From positions 23,279,668-23,343,667 of the forward strand of contig NC_089234.1 in the NCBI RefSeq assembly GCF_963924675.1: 64,000 nucleotides of DNA. The letters are read 5' to 3'. The DNA comes from Phocoena phocoena. Its lineage: Eukaryota > Chordata > Mammalia > Artiodactyla > Phocoenidae. The notes below the pieces were generated by a model that was given only the letters and a program-made list of their open reading frames with translations, had not been told where the DNA came from and made no database searches. The position numbers were made by a program, and so were the translations under genes. Position 1 is the stretch's first letter. Every line of letters starts with the position of its first letter. Below are positions 11,531-21,915 of the stretch, piece by piece.

Positions 11531-11905
11531 TGGAAATGTGTTGATAGTCACTTAAAATATATTCACATCCTTTGAAATTCCTCTCTTCAAATAATGAGCC
11601 AAATTCCCATCCCCTTGAGTGTGTGCTGGACTCAGTGACTCACTGTTAATGAGGAGAATATGACAAAAGTGACAGTATGTGAAATCTGAGACTAGTTTAG
11701 AAAAGACGTCATGGCTTCTAACTTGCCCTCTCTCTTAGATAACTTGTCTGGGGAAAATCAGCTGCCATGTTGTAAGGACACTCAAGCAACCCCATGGCAA
11801 AGTCCATATATTGAGAAATAAGAAGTTTCCTGACAACATGGATGTGAGTGAGCCACTCTAAACACAGATCCTTCAGCCACAGTCAAGCCTTCAGATGTCT
11901 GAAGC
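11530..11905 (+). mobile_element. MaLR (MLT1-like) LTR fragment
   Basis: In order: CCATCCCCTTGAGTGTGTGC, TGGACTCAGTGACTCACT, CAGCTGCCATGTTGTAAGGA, GTGAGTGAGCCACTCTAAAC, TCAGCCACAGTCAAGCCTTC, AGATGTCTGAAGCC, TGGACATCTTGATAGCAACC. These are the landmarks of a MaLR LTR on the + strand (subfamily unresolved). Confidence 0.7.
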
Positions 11906-12344
11906 CTCAGTGGACATCTTGATAGCAACCAAGCTGAGTTGTATCAACATGCATACAACATGCATGTTTGTATTGTAACCCATACAAATATTGGAACAAC
12001 AAATGTTGGCCTTTATAAAACTGATAAATTAGGTGGAACTTTATTACACAGTAAAAAATAATAATGCAGCATCCATTACTCTTCCTTTCTTTCACCTTTC
12101 TTGGACAACCTCTCTACCATCAAGGCCTGAATATTTTTTCTCCAAATATATCCAAAAACCATCCATTTTTATTCACCATCACTGCCACAACATTTGTCAG
12201 CCACCATCATCTTTCACTATGGCATTATCCTTCCAACTATTGTTCCTGCTTGACCCACCCACTGCCCAGTAAATCCTTTACATTACAGCCAGAGCCAGAG
12301 GGATCTCTATTCAACCTGCAGTTATGCTCTACGAGGGCTGAAAA
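11906..12344. other. Unassigned intergenic sequence
   Basis: No gene seen. Overlapping frames at 12,033-12,381 are low-complexity and lack domains. Confidence 0.5.
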
Positions 12345-12875
12345 GCACACTGCAGTAGGTAGAATTCTAAGATGGCCCTAATGATTCTTGTTCCCTGGTA
12401 TATATGCCATGTACAATCTCTGTGTGCCTTCCAGGGTGGGCAGAGCAGGGAAGATGAAATTCACTAATGTGATTAAGTTACATTCTATGGCAATGGTAAA
12501 GGGATTTTGCAAATGACATTAGGGTCTCAAATCAATTGATTTTGAGTAAATCAAAGAGGTGATTAGCCCAAGTGGGCCTGGCCTAATCAGGTGAACCCTT
12601 AAAAAGACCTGGGCTCTTCCTGAAGGGGGAGATTTGAAGAATGAGACATTCTCCTACTCATTTTGAAGAAGTAAGTTGCCGTGTTGTAAGGAGGGTCACA
12701 TGGTATGGGACAGTGGGTGGTCTCTGGTGAGGGCCTCAGTTCCTACAACTATAAAAAACTGAATTCTGCTAACAACCAACAGGCTTGGACAAGGATCTTG
12801 TACCTCGGATGAGATCATAGCTCTAGGTGACCCCTTGATTTCAGCTTTGTGATGCTGGTAATCCATTGGAATAAC
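12345..12875 (+). mobile_element. MaLR (MLT1-like) LTR
   Basis: Landmarks in order: GTAGGTAGAATTCTAAGATGGCC near the 5' end, TGTGATTAAGTTACATTCTA, GGTAAAGGGATTTTGCAAAT, GTGGGCCTGGCCTAATCAGG, TGGGCTCTTCCTGAAGG, AAGTTGCCGTGTTGTAAGG, CTGAATTCTGCTAACAACCA, TCGGATGAGATCATAGCTC, CTTGATTTCAGCTTTGTGA. This is a nearly full-length + strand LTR. The 3' boundary is approximate. Confidence 0.8.
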
Positions 12876-12982
12876 TCTTGCTTCATGTATCTGATTCAGC
12901 AATTTCTTCTTCACACTGCTGCACCTGAATACAACTTGGAAAGGTATTTGTTCCTCCATCCTCCCATTCTTCACAATAGACT

Positions 12983-13170
12983 CCTTATTGTGTTCCAGGC
13001 ACTACTGAAGTGCTTTAGAAATATGACCTCATTTAATACTCTTAACAATCAGGGAGGTTGATACTATTATTATACCCATCTCATAGATGATGAAGATGTG
13101 GTACAGGGAGCTCTTACTCTCAACAACAAAGTGTTGGGGCCAACAAGAAACTCGAATTCATTAGACCATT
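12983..13170 (-). mobile_element. MIR SINE
   Basis: The + strand reads TTGTGTTCCAGGCACTACTG, AAGTGCTTTAGAAATATGACC, TCATTTAATACTCTTAACAA, ACTATTATTATACCCATCTC, ATAGATGATGAAGATGTGG, then a decayed 5' part with ACTCGAATTCA. This is the layout of a reversed MIR. Confidence 0.85.
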
Positions 13171-14548
13171 ATCCAACATTCTATTAGGGAGGGAGGATAC
13201 CATCCCTTTCTGGTAGTGAGGAAGTAGCTAAAGCAGTGAAATGAAGAAAATGGAAAATGTGTATCTGGTCACTTTCTTCCTTGAAATCTTTGAGGGTTTT
13301 TTTTTTTCCCCTAGTATATTTATGGTAAAATCTGAAACCTTTACTTTGCCTCTAAGTCAATGTATGGTCTGATGTTTTACTCTCTTCCCAGCCTTATTCC
13401 ATGCTATGCAATTGATGGTTTGTGACTTCATAATTCAACAGTCAACAAACACAAGCAAATGCCTAAGAGGCATTTAAACCCTAGTTATATTGACAAATCT
13501 CTATATACAGAGCAGTCATGTTTCAATACTTACTATGTGCTAAGTCAAAGAAATTCAAGAATGATTATGACACGGTCCCCACTCTCAAGCTGTCAGGTGG
13601 AGGGGATGAAGATATAAGTGCTAAGAGCACAAACTGATAACCACAGGCTGGAGGAACATGTACACTTGCAGAAGCAGCTTTGGCATTTAATGTATTTACC
13701 TGTTTTAATGCCTAAACAAAAAGACTGTGATAATTTCTCAATTAGTGGTTTTCACACTTTTTTAAAAAACCACAACTATCAGTAAATATATATATATTTA
13801 TATATATATAAAATATATAGTGACTGGTTTGGTTTGACTGGGAATGTGGAGTAACCAAAGAAGTGGGACCTGTGGTGCTAAAATCAGAACAGTCTTGCAG
13901 TTTTTAATAAAAACAAAAAAAAAACCCAAAAAACTAGGGGATGATTGGTTGAGTCAGTGGTAACAATCTGGCATACATTATTAACTGTCATGGTCTTTTG
14001 TGACAATTGGGCTTGATCTTCTGCAGAAGGGAGGTGAGAATTTTGAAACTGCTTCCACAGGTTTATTGTTTTGGCCCTGTAGGCACTTGTCCTTCTTCAA
14101 GTGTTGGTTAATGTCACTTTCAGAGAATGGGATCTTCCAAAGAAAATAGCAGATTTTTACTTCTAATAGAATCAAACCCGAATATTTCCTGTGGGAATAC
14201 ACGGCCCAGCACTCAGCTAGGCACTTCAGAGGCACAGCAAATGAGCATTGTAAGCGGTATTTTACCCTCAAAGAGTTTACAGGTAAGTCAAGAATACAGA
14301 AGCAAGTGCCAAAGATCAAAGAATCCACCTGGTACTCAGTGCTGATGAAGTTCCAAGAACGAAGCGTTAAGTACCAGCTGAAGAAATGGGAGCAGACTTC
14401 TTTGGACTGAGACTGAAACTTACTCTGCACTAGGCACATTGCCCCATTCTTGACAACATCCTATTTAATCTTGGTGTCAGTGAGAATCCTCTTCAGCAAC
14501 ATAGGACAGAAGCCTTTCAAGCACCCTTTAGACAATTTTTTCTTATAT
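13171..14548. other. Unassigned; weak L2-like traces and an AT microsatellite
   Basis: Traces at 13,525-13,690 (ACTTACTATGTGCTAAGTC) and 14,205-14,300 (CAGCACTCAGCTAGGCACTTC, CTCAAAGAGTTTACAGG) resemble reversed L2 3' ends, but weakly. A short (TA)n patch lies at 13,787-13,820. The 152-residue minus-strand frame at 13,981-14,439 has no recognisable domain and overlaps the L2-like trace. Confidence 0.45.
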
Positions 14549-14558
14549 AAGAAATCCA
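14549..14558. repeat. L1-A target-site duplication, left copy
   Basis: AAGAAATCCA matches AAGGAATCCA at 19,463-19,472 in 9 of 10 positions. The right copy follows the L1-A poly(A) directly, so the pair marks one retrotransposition event. Confidence 0.75.
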
Positions 14559-14567
14559 GGGGGGAAG

Positions 14568-14582
14568 GGTCAAGATGGTGGA
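14568..14582 (+). promoter_or_regulatory. L1-A 5' end with YY1-like motif
   Basis: GGTCAAGATGGTGGA lies at the extreme 5' end of L1-A. In mammalian L1 promoters a YY1 site of the form CAAGATGGC sits just inside the 5' end on the sense strand and sets the start of transcription. Here the core AAGATGG is kept with one change after it (C to T). Activity today is unknown. Confidence 0.55.
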
Positions 14583-17164
14583 ATAGGAGGACACAGAATT
14601 TGTTGCTCCTCACAAGTTCATCAAAAACACATCTACAAATGGAATAACTCCCACAGAGCTCCTGCTGAACAGTAGTGGTATACTTGGGACACCTAAAAGA
14701 ACAAAAAAAAGAAGAAAAAAGAAAAGGAGAATCAAAAAAGAGACCAGCAAACCTGGCTGGTCTGAAGCTGAAGCTGAGCAGAGATCCCCACATTAAGAAA
14801 GACTCCGTCACAGAGGGGAAATCAGCCAGGACAGAAAAGGAACTTCAGGGGATCAAAGGAGAATTCAGCAGACAGTCTGTGGAAGGCAAGACAAAGTAAG
14901 AACCGCATGCATGGTCTATACCGCAGCTCTGCGCATTCCAGCCTGAATTGTGAGTTGCCTGTTGTGAAGGGGAGCTGGGTGCTGGAAAGAGGGATTTTGA
15001 GTGCAGACCCAGGAAGAGGACAACTCTTGGCTGTGAAAAGATAGCCTGAAGGGACAGGAGCAAGGGATGCCACAACCGGGAAGGTCTGTGGAGAAAGCCT
15101 AAGACACTATAGCAAAGTCATTGTCAAGCAGTGTGCAAGGGGCAGAGCCGCCATCATAACCCCTTCCCTACCCACCAGTTTCTTCGGCCTCTGCAGGCAT
15201 TAGGAGGGGCTCCCACCTGAGCAGGCCTGCCCACCCCTCCAGCCAGTGTCGCCTCCACCTGCACTGGCTCCCAGGGGCCTAAGCACCGCCCACCCCAAAA
15301 CCTCCTTGGGAAACAGCCCTGGGCCACCTTGCCTGGGACAGGAGTCTGCTGAAGCTGGCAGGGTCAGAGGGCTAAAGCGTAGGGTTGGAAGAACAGACCC
15401 AGGAAGAGAAACACAGTTGGCTGCATGGAGACAACAGAAGGAATGGGAGTGAGGGGACGTGCGCCAGGAATGGCCCTAGAAGAAACGTGGTCTGCCTGGA
15501 AAGTGAGGCGTCATTGCTGAGAGGCACGTGGGGGGCAGGGACGACAGAGCTCCCATATGCCAGCTTCTGCTGCTGCAGCTACTGGGAGTACCCAAGTGTG
15601 CTCCAAGCATCTGCTGCTTTCCACCTGGGCTCCCACTCACCTGGGCAAGGATCAGATGTCTAAGGGTGGCACACATGCAGAGGTGGGGTTCAAACCAAAA
15701 TTGAGCCCAAGGGGCGATGCAACCAAGGAAGAGAAACACAAACCTTTCTACGCAGTAGCACAAGCTGTGAATTAAATCCTCAAGATCAGCTGAGTAAATC
15801 CTGCATTTGTGGAATACCTCAAGGGACAATGAGTGTTTCAACATCTGAGACCAGTCTAGCCTTTGCAACACTGGACTTTGTGGGCACGCACATGGCAATC
15901 TGACCAGATCAGTCTGAGCTGGCTCCACAGTGTGCACAACAGGTCCAAAGACGTAACTAGAGGTATGGGAAGACCTCCTGGGGAGGCAGCACCAAGAAAA
16001 TATCCTTATTACTGACATTCCTTGTTGGTTTGTTTCATTTTGTTCAGCTGTTGGTGCTTTTATTATTTTTTATCTTTTATTTTTTATTTTCTACTTTTCT
16101 TTTTTTATTTTTTATCTTATATTATTTTCTTAATATATATGAAGTATTTATTTTTATATTTTTCCTTTACTTTTTTGTTGCTCTATGACTTTTGTCTTGT
16201 TTTTGTTCTTCATTTTATATACATATCTTTTCCTTTTCTTTTTTAATTGTTTTTAGGTGTATATTTTATGTTTAATTCACTTTGTTGCTGGTGGTGCTGT
16301 TGATGTTCTTAGCTTGCCTCCATTTCTGTTTTATTTTTCATTCTTTGTTTTATTAGTATAATCTTCATCAAGTGTTCTTACTTTAGAATTTTCTTGTTTG
16401 GTTGTCTGTTCCCTTGGGTTTTGTTTTTTGTTTTTGTTTTGTTTTTTTTTTGTTTGTTTCTCTTTTCCTTTCTCTGTGTGTGTGAGTATATGTGTGTGTG
16501 AGTGTATGTTGTGTTGCTGTTGGTGCTGTTTGTTTGCTGCTGTTCTTGCTATTTGCCCTGAGCTTTGTTTGTCCGGTTTTTGTTGTTGTTTTGTTTTTTG
16601 TTTTGCTTTTCTTTTTTCTTTCTTTTCTCTGTTTTTTATCAGGCTGCACTGTGCGGCTTGTGGGCTCTTGGTTTCCCAACCGGAGTGGGCCTGGGCCTTC
16701 AGGGTGGGAACATAGAGTCCAGGATGCTGGAAAACCAGAGAATTCTCAGGCCCAGGGAATATTAATTGGCATGGGTGTTCCTGAAGGTATCCAGACCAAC
16801 ATCAAGACCCTACCCCATACAACTGCCTGCAGGCTCCAGTGCTAAACACCTCACACCAAATAACCAGCAAGCCAGGAACACAGGCCCACCCATCAGTAGA
16901 CAGAGTGACTAAAGTCGTACTAAGCTCAGAGACACCCCAAAACACACCACCTGATGCAGCCCTGCCCATCAGAGGGAAAAGACTCAACTCTGCCCAACAC
17001 AGTTCAGGCACCAGGCCCTCCTACCACAAAGCCTGCACAAGCCCCTGGACCAAGCTCACTCAACAGGGGGCAGTCAACAGAAACAAAAGGAACTACGACC
17101 CTGCAGCCTGTGGAAAGAAGACCATAAACACAGTAGGTTAGACAAAATGAAATGACAAAGAAAT

Positions 17165-18042
17165 ATGCTGCATAAAAAGGAGCAAGGTAAAATCCCACAA
17201 GAACAAATAAATGAAGAGGAAATAGGCAAGCTATCTGAAAAAGAATTCAGAGTAATGATAATAAATATGATCCAAGATTTAGGAAACAGACTGGAGAAAA
17301 TACAAGAAATGTTTAACAAGGACCTAGAAGAACTAAAGAACAAACAGTCAGTGATGAACAAGACAACAACTGAAATGAAAAATACACAAGAAGGAATCAA
17401 TAGCAGAATAACTGAAGCAGAAGAACGAACAAGTGAGCTGGAAGACAGAATGGTGGAGTTAACTGCCAAGGAACAGAATAAAAAAGAAAGAATGAAAAGA
17501 ATTGAGGACAGTCTCAGACACCTCTGGGACAACACTAAAAGCACCAATATTTGAATTATAGGGGTCCCAGAAAAAGAAGAGAAAGGGAAAGGGCCTGAGA
17601 AAATATTTGAAGAGATTATAGTCAAAAACTTCCCTAACATGGGAAAAGAGATAGTCAATCAACTCCAGGAAGTGCAGAGAGTTCCATACAGGATAAACCC
17701 AAGGAGAAACACGCTGAGACACATATTAATCAAACTAACAAACATTAAATAGAAGAAAAAATATTATTAAAAGCAGCAAGGGAAAAACAACAAATAACAT
17801 ACAAAGGAATCCCCATAAGGTTAACAGCTGATTTTTCAGCAGAAATTTTGCAGGCCAGAAGGGAATGGTGGGACATATTTCAAGTGATGAAAGAGAAAAA
17901 CCTACAACCAAGATTACTCTATGCAGCAAGGATCTCATTCAGAACGGACAGAGAAATCAAAAGCTTTACAGACAATCAAAAGCTAAGAGAATTCAGCACC
18001 ATCAAACCAGCATTACAACAAATGCTAAAGGAACTTCTCTAG
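17165..18042 (+). pseudogene. L1-A ORF1 remnant (RNA-binding nucleic acid chaperone)
   Basis: ORF1p coats L1 RNA as a coiled-coil trimer with an RRM and a C-terminal domain. The open part (129 codons from 17,165) is rich in Glu, Lys and Leu and gives the heptad-repeat coiled coil (EKIQEMFNKDLEELKNKQ). It then stops at a TGA at 17,552, where the family normally has an Arg codon (CGA), consistent with CpG decay. The same reading continues after the stop into RRM-like sequence and the basic motif YRINPRRNTLRHI (about 17,690-17,730), then hits a TAG near 17,749. The C-terminal domain resumes at 17,848-18,042 (NLQPRLLYAARISFR). So at least two stops disable it. Confidence 0.9.
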
Positions 18043-18109
18043 GTGGGAAACACAAGAAAAGAAAAAGATCTACAAGAATAAACCCAAAATAATTAAGAAA
18101 ATGGTAATA

Positions 18110-19055
18110 GGAACATACATATTGATAACTACCTGAAATGTAAATGGATTAAATGTTCCAACCAAAAGAAAAAGACTAGCTGAATGGATACAAAAACAAG
18201 GCCCATATATATGTTGCCTACAAAAGACCACTCTTTGACATAAATCACAGCAACAGCTTTTTTGACCTGCCTCCTAGATTAATGAAAATTAAAAGAAAAA
18301 TAAACAAATGGGACCTAATGAAACTTAAAAACTTTTGCACAGCAAAAGAAACTATAAACAAGATGAAAAGACAACCCTCAGAATGGGAGAAAATATTTGC
18401 AAATGAAGCAACTGACAAAGGATTGATCTCCAAAATATACAAGCAGCTCATGCAGCTCAATATCAAAAAACAAACAACCCAATCCAAAACTGGGCAGAAG
18501 ACCTAGATAGACATTTCTCCAAAGAAGACATACAGATGGCCAAGAGGCACATGAAAAAGATGTTCAACATCGCTAATTATTAGAGAAATGCAAATCAAAA
18601 CTACATTGAGGTGTCACCCCACACCTGTCAGAATGGCCATCATCAGAAAATCTACAGACAATAAATGCTGGAGAGGGTGTGGAGAAAAGGGAACCCTCAT
18701 ACACTGTTGGTGGGAATATAAATTGATACAGCCACTATAGAAAACAGTATGGAGATTCCTTAAAAACCTAAAAAATAGAACTACTGTATGACCCACAATC
18801 CCACTACTAGGCATATACCCAGAGAAAACCATAATTAAAATTAAAATTCAAGAAAACACATACACCCCGATGTTCATAGCAGCACTATTTACAGTAGCCA
18901 GCACATGGAAGCAACCTAAATGTCCATCAACAGAGGAATGGATAAAGAAAAGGTGGTACATATATATGATGGAATATTACTCAGCCATAAAAAGGAACGA
19001 AATTGGGTCATCTGTAGAGACGTGGATGGACCTAGAGAGTGTCATACCGAGTTAA
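18110..19055 (+). pseudogene. L1-A ORF2 remnant with large internal deletion
   Basis: ORF2p supplies endonuclease and reverse transcriptase. Here only the first part of the endonuclease is left (reading like the family start, with GTCTACAAGAGACCCA-type sequence at about 18,218-18,233). It joins directly to the C-terminal region starting CTCTTTGACATAAATCAC (18,232 on). The rest of the endonuclease and the whole reverse transcriptase core are absent. The C-terminal part includes frames at 18,282-18,506 and 18,870-19,055, the latter holding the family phrase EYYSAIKRNEIGS. A CACT shared by both sides of the junction may be microhomology. Confidence 0.88.
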
Positions 19056-19462
19056 GTAAGTCAAAAAGAGAAAAGCAAATATAATATAATAACGCGTATA
19101 TGTGGAATCTAGAAAATGGTATAGATGATCTTATCTGCAAAGCAGAAATAGAGACATAGACATAGAGAACAAATGTATGGATACCAAGGGGGAAAGGGGT
19201 GGGGAGGGAGGAATTGGGAGACTGGGATTGACACATATACATTATTGATACTATGTATAAAATAGACAACTGATGGGAACATACTTTATAGCACAGGGAA
19301 CTCTACCTAAAGCACTGTGGTGACCTAAATGGGAGGGAAGTCCAAAAGTGAGGGGATAGTTGTATGTGTATGGCTGATTCATTCTGTTGTGCAGTGGAGG
19401 CTAACACAGCATTGTAAAGCAACCATACTCCAACAAAAATTAAAAAAAAAAAAAAGAAAAAA

Positions 19463-19472
19463 AAGGAATCCA
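19463..19472. repeat. L1-A target-site duplication, right copy
   Basis: AAGGAATCCA directly follows the L1-A poly(A) and matches 14,549-14,558 with one mismatch. Confidence 0.75.
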
Positions 19473-20115
19473 AAGGTAGAAAGTCCAGGGGAGCTGCAGT
19501 ACCCCTAATATGTTTGTAAGACCCCATCTCCTGTGTTTCTTGCTCAGGCATCCTTACTGTGAGGCTATCATACTCAAGTTCATCCTCATGCTCTCAAGAT
19601 ACTTGCTACTTTCACTCCTACGTATCTACCCAAGAGAAAGGAAAACCTATGTCCACACAAAATCTTATTCACAAATGCTCATAGAAGCATTATTTATAAT
19701 AGCCAAAAAAAGTGAAAACAAAGCAAATGTTCATTAACTGATGAATTGATAAATAAAATGTAATATATCTATAAAATGGGGTGTTACTCAGCCATAAAAA
19801 GGAACAAAGTATTCATACATGTTACAACATAGATAAATCTTAAAAGCATTATGGTAAGTGAAAGAAGCTAGACACAAAAGCCACATCCTGTATAATTCCA
19901 TTTATAAGAAATGTTCAGCATATGCAACTCTGTAGACATTGAAAGCAATTAGTGGTTGCCTAGGGTGGGGGCAGGGAGATTTGGCAGAAATGAGGAGCAA
20001 CTGCTAACGGGTGCAGGATTCTTTGAGAGGTAATGAAAATGTTCTAAAATTGCTTGTTGTTATGGTTGTGCAATACTGTGAACATGATAAAAAAAACACT
20101 GCACTGTGTACTTTA

Positions 20116-20130
20116 AAAAGGTGAGTTGCA
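20116..20130. repeat. CHR SINE target-site duplication, left
   Basis: AAAAGGTGAGTTGCA, identical over 15 bases to 20,246-20,260. Confidence 0.95.
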
Positions 20131-20245
20131 GGAATTCCCTGGTGGTTCAATGGTTAGGACTCCACACTTCCATTGCAGGGGGCACAGGTTCAATCCCTGG
20201 TTGGGGAACTAAGATCGCACAAGCCACATGGCGCGGCCAAAAAAC
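20131..20245 (+). mobile_element. CHR-type tRNA-derived SINE (short, GGAATTCCCTGG type)
   Basis: It starts GGAATTCCCTGGTGGTTCAA and has an A-box-like GGTTCAATGGTTAGGACT, a B-box-like GGTTCAATCCC and ends GCGCGGCCAAAAAAC. These are the marks of the CHR family derived from a tRNA (thought to be tRNA-Glu) shared by cetaceans, hippos and ruminants. A 15-bp perfect TSD flanks it. Confidence 0.95.
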
Positions 20246-20260
20246 AAAAGGTGAGTTGCA
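20246..20260. repeat. CHR SINE target-site duplication, right
   Basis: Second copy of AAAAGGTGAGTTGCA, after the SINE A-tail. Confidence 0.95.
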
Positions 20261-20328
20261 TGGTATGTGAATCGTAATCATATCTCAATAAAGCTCTTAT
20301 TAAAAACATATGAGAGTTTTATAAGTAG

Positions 20329-20443
20329 GGACTTCACTGGAGGTCCAGTGGTTAAGACGCTGTGCTTCCAATGCAGGGGGCACAAGTTCAAACCCTGGTT
20401 GGGGAATTAAGATCCTGCATGCCATGCTGGGGGGCCAAAAAAA

Positions 20444-20460
<17 letters not shown>
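20329..20460 (+). mobile_element. CHR-type tRNA-derived SINE (short type)
   Basis: GGACTTCACTGGAGGTCCAG, then GGTTAAGACGCTGTGCTTCC, GGTTCAAACCCTGG is diverged as AAGTTCAAACCCTGG, and GGGGGGCCAAAA leads into a long poly(A). No convincing TSD was found. Confidence 0.92.

Positions 20461-20491
<31 letters not shown>
20461..20491. repeat. (AT)n microsatellite at a SINE tail
   Basis: About 15 AT units directly follow the SINE poly(A), as often grows from SINE tails. Confidence 0.95.
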
Positions 20492-20492
<1 letters not shown>

Positions 20493-20828
20493 TAATATGA
20501 GTAAATATGTATGTCTATTTTTAAATTACAAATTTCATTTTTATGTTTTAAATAAACAAAATATAATATTTTTTTAAAAAGGTATTTGCCACATTTCTGA
20601 TTATTATTTTCACCCTCTGGGCAGAAGAGCGGATTTATGACAACGGGAAGGCACATGTTAGTCAAGTTTGACCCTTTTAAAAAGTTTTCTGAGAAGCCCC
20701 ACTCAGAATCTTTGACTTACATCTCATTGCCCAGGAGGAGGTCGTGTGGCAACTCCTAGCTGCAAGGGAGTCGGTAAATGAGTGTTTCAGCTGAGTACAC
20801 GGTCAGCACCTTTTGAAAGGAAGGAGAG
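20492..20828. other. Unassigned intergenic sequence
   Basis: No gene or clear repeat seen. Confidence 0.5.
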
Positions 20829-21122
20829 GGCTTCCCTGGTGGTGCAGTGGTTGAGAATCTGCCTGCCAATGCAGGGGACACAGGTTCGAGCCCTCATCTG
20901 GGAAGATCCCACATGCCGCGGAACAGCTAGGCCCATGAGCCACAACTACTGAGCCTGCGCGTCTGGAGCCTGTGCTCCGCAATGAGAAGCCGCGATAGTG
21001 AGAGGCCCACGCAGTGCGATGAAGAGTGGCCCCCGCTTGCCTCAACTGGAGAAAGCCCTCGCACAGAAACGAAGACCCAACACCGCCAAAAATAAATAAA
21101 TAAAAATAATTATTCTAAAAAA
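20829..21122 (+). mobile_element. CHR-type SINE, long form
   Basis: It begins GGCTTCCCTGGTGGTGCAGT and carries the tRNA-related head (GGTTCGAGCCCTCATCTGG) and the middle 'gagcctgcgcgtctggagcctgtgctccgcaa'. The extra 3' part is present: GATGAAGAGTGGCCCCCGCT, GAAAGCCCTCGCACAG, AAACGAAGACCCAAC, then an AAATAAATAAAT tail. The shorter copies in this window lack this 3' part. Confidence 0.95.
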
Positions 21123-21389
21123 AAACCAAAAAGTAAAGAGAGAACAGATAACAGGAAGACAAATAACAGTGGCAACCTCAATCCTCAAAAACAGTTAAAA
21201 AAAAAAAAAACCCTCACAAAACACATGAAAAGCTTGTGAAAATGTCACAGCCAAGAGGAGCACTTGAACACTAAATGTATGCTATATCCTGAATGGGATC
21301 CTGGATCAGAAAAGGGGTATTAGCTAGAAGCTAAGAAACTACGAATGAAGTACAGGCTTTAGCTATTAATACTATATATGTACGTATAA

Positions 21390-21580
21390 TGCACATAATA
21401 TATAATAGCGTATCAATATCAATTTAGTAATTGTGAAAAACGTACCATAGTAATATAAGATGTTAATAATAGGGGAACTGTCTGTGGAAGTATATAGGAC
21501 TCTGCGCTATCTTTGCAATTTTTCTATAACTCTAAAACTGTTGTAAAATTTTTTAAAAATTATTTAAGGAAATAAAGTCA
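21390..21580 (+). mobile_element. Old L1M (L1MA/MB-like) 3' end
   Basis: GTAAGATGTTAATAATAGG is present as ATAAGATGTTAATAATAGGG, then GAACTGTCTGTGGAAGTATA, CAATTTTTCTATAACTCTAA and AACTGTTGTAAAATTTTTT. This is the classic L1M 3' terminus on the + strand. Confidence 0.8.
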
Positions 21581-21609
21581 GAACAATTCTTTGATGTCAT
21601 TTTTATTTC

Positions 21610-21735
21610 CTTCACCTAAAGTTGTGAAAACAGAGACTGAAAAGTTCGAGAGGCTTACTGAGGTCAAATAGCAATTGAGGAGAATTGTGACTTGAGTCCA
21701 GTCTCACTGTATTATAATACTGATTCATGAGCTAT
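21610..21735 (-). mobile_element. Possible MIR SINE
   Basis: GTTGTGAAAACAGAGACTGA, AAAGTTCGAGAGGCTTACTG, AGGTCAAATAGCAATTGAGG and GACTTGAGTCCAGTCTCACT follow the reversed MIR order but are well diverged. Confidence 0.55.
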
Positions 21736-21915
21736 TTTCCAAAGAAGAATCCCCTGTGAGAACTGGCCAGTTCTAATAGAATTGTTAGAGTCCCCAGGGG
21801 AGGAGCTCATTTTTCTTGTATGCTGCCCCTAGTGTTTTAGGTGGCAAAAAGCATACACTGAACCTTACAAATAGATGCTAGGAAACTCCAGCAAAGACCA
21901 GCCAGAGTAATTTAT

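Larger units (their letters stand above)
14559..19462 (+). mobile_element. L1-A: LINE-1 with 5'UTR, ORF1 and 3' end but ORF2 mostly deleted
   Basis: The element opens with the L1 start GGGAAGGGTCAAGATGGTGG. A long 5'UTR-like region follows, GC-rich from about 15,090 to 15,800 and then a T-rich stretch at 16,020-16,650. ORF1 sequence starts about 17,165, and the 3'UTR, from about 19,060, ends in the phrases GGCTGATTCATTCTGTTGTG and CATACTCCAACAAAAATT plus poly(A) (19,441-19,464). ORF2 jumps from the start of the endonuclease domain to its C-terminal end near 18,235. It spans about 4.9 kb where a full L1 is typically 6-7 kb or more. Because the TSD flanks both termini, the deletion either happened before or during insertion or occurred in place later. 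It cannot encode its own mobilisation. Confidence 0.93.
19590..20328 (+). mobile_element. Old L1M 3' end, interrupted by a CHR SINE
   Basis: Diverged L1 sequence on the + strand: 'atctacccaagagaaaggaaaacctatgtcc', TTATTTATAATAGCCAAAAA, GTTACTCAGCCATAAAAAGG, 'gtggttgcctagggtggggg', then 'aaaaacactgcactgtgtactttaaaaa' and CTCAATAAAGCTCTTATTAAAAA at the 3' end. The SINE at 20,131-20,245 sits inside with a perfect TSD. Confidence 0.8.

Noticed and set aside
13981..14439. 152-codon frame on the - strand
   Set aside because: No recognisable domain and it overlaps an L2-like trace. Probably chance.
15476..16018. 180-codon frame on the - strand
   Set aside because: It lies inside the GC-rich L1-A 5'UTR, where stop codons are rarer by composition. 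No domain.
16022..16715. Phe/Cys-rich frames that look like membrane proteins
   Set aside because: They translate the T-rich part of the L1-A 5'UTR, so the hydrophobicity is a composition effect.
17074..17658. 194-codon frame on the - strand
   Set aside because: Antisense shadow of L1-A ORF1, with the same low-complexity Ser/Phe/Leu content.
20131..20245. tRNA gene
   Set aside because: The A- and B-box-like sequences belong to tRNA-derived CHR SINEs. The cloverleaf is decayed and TSDs flank the unit.
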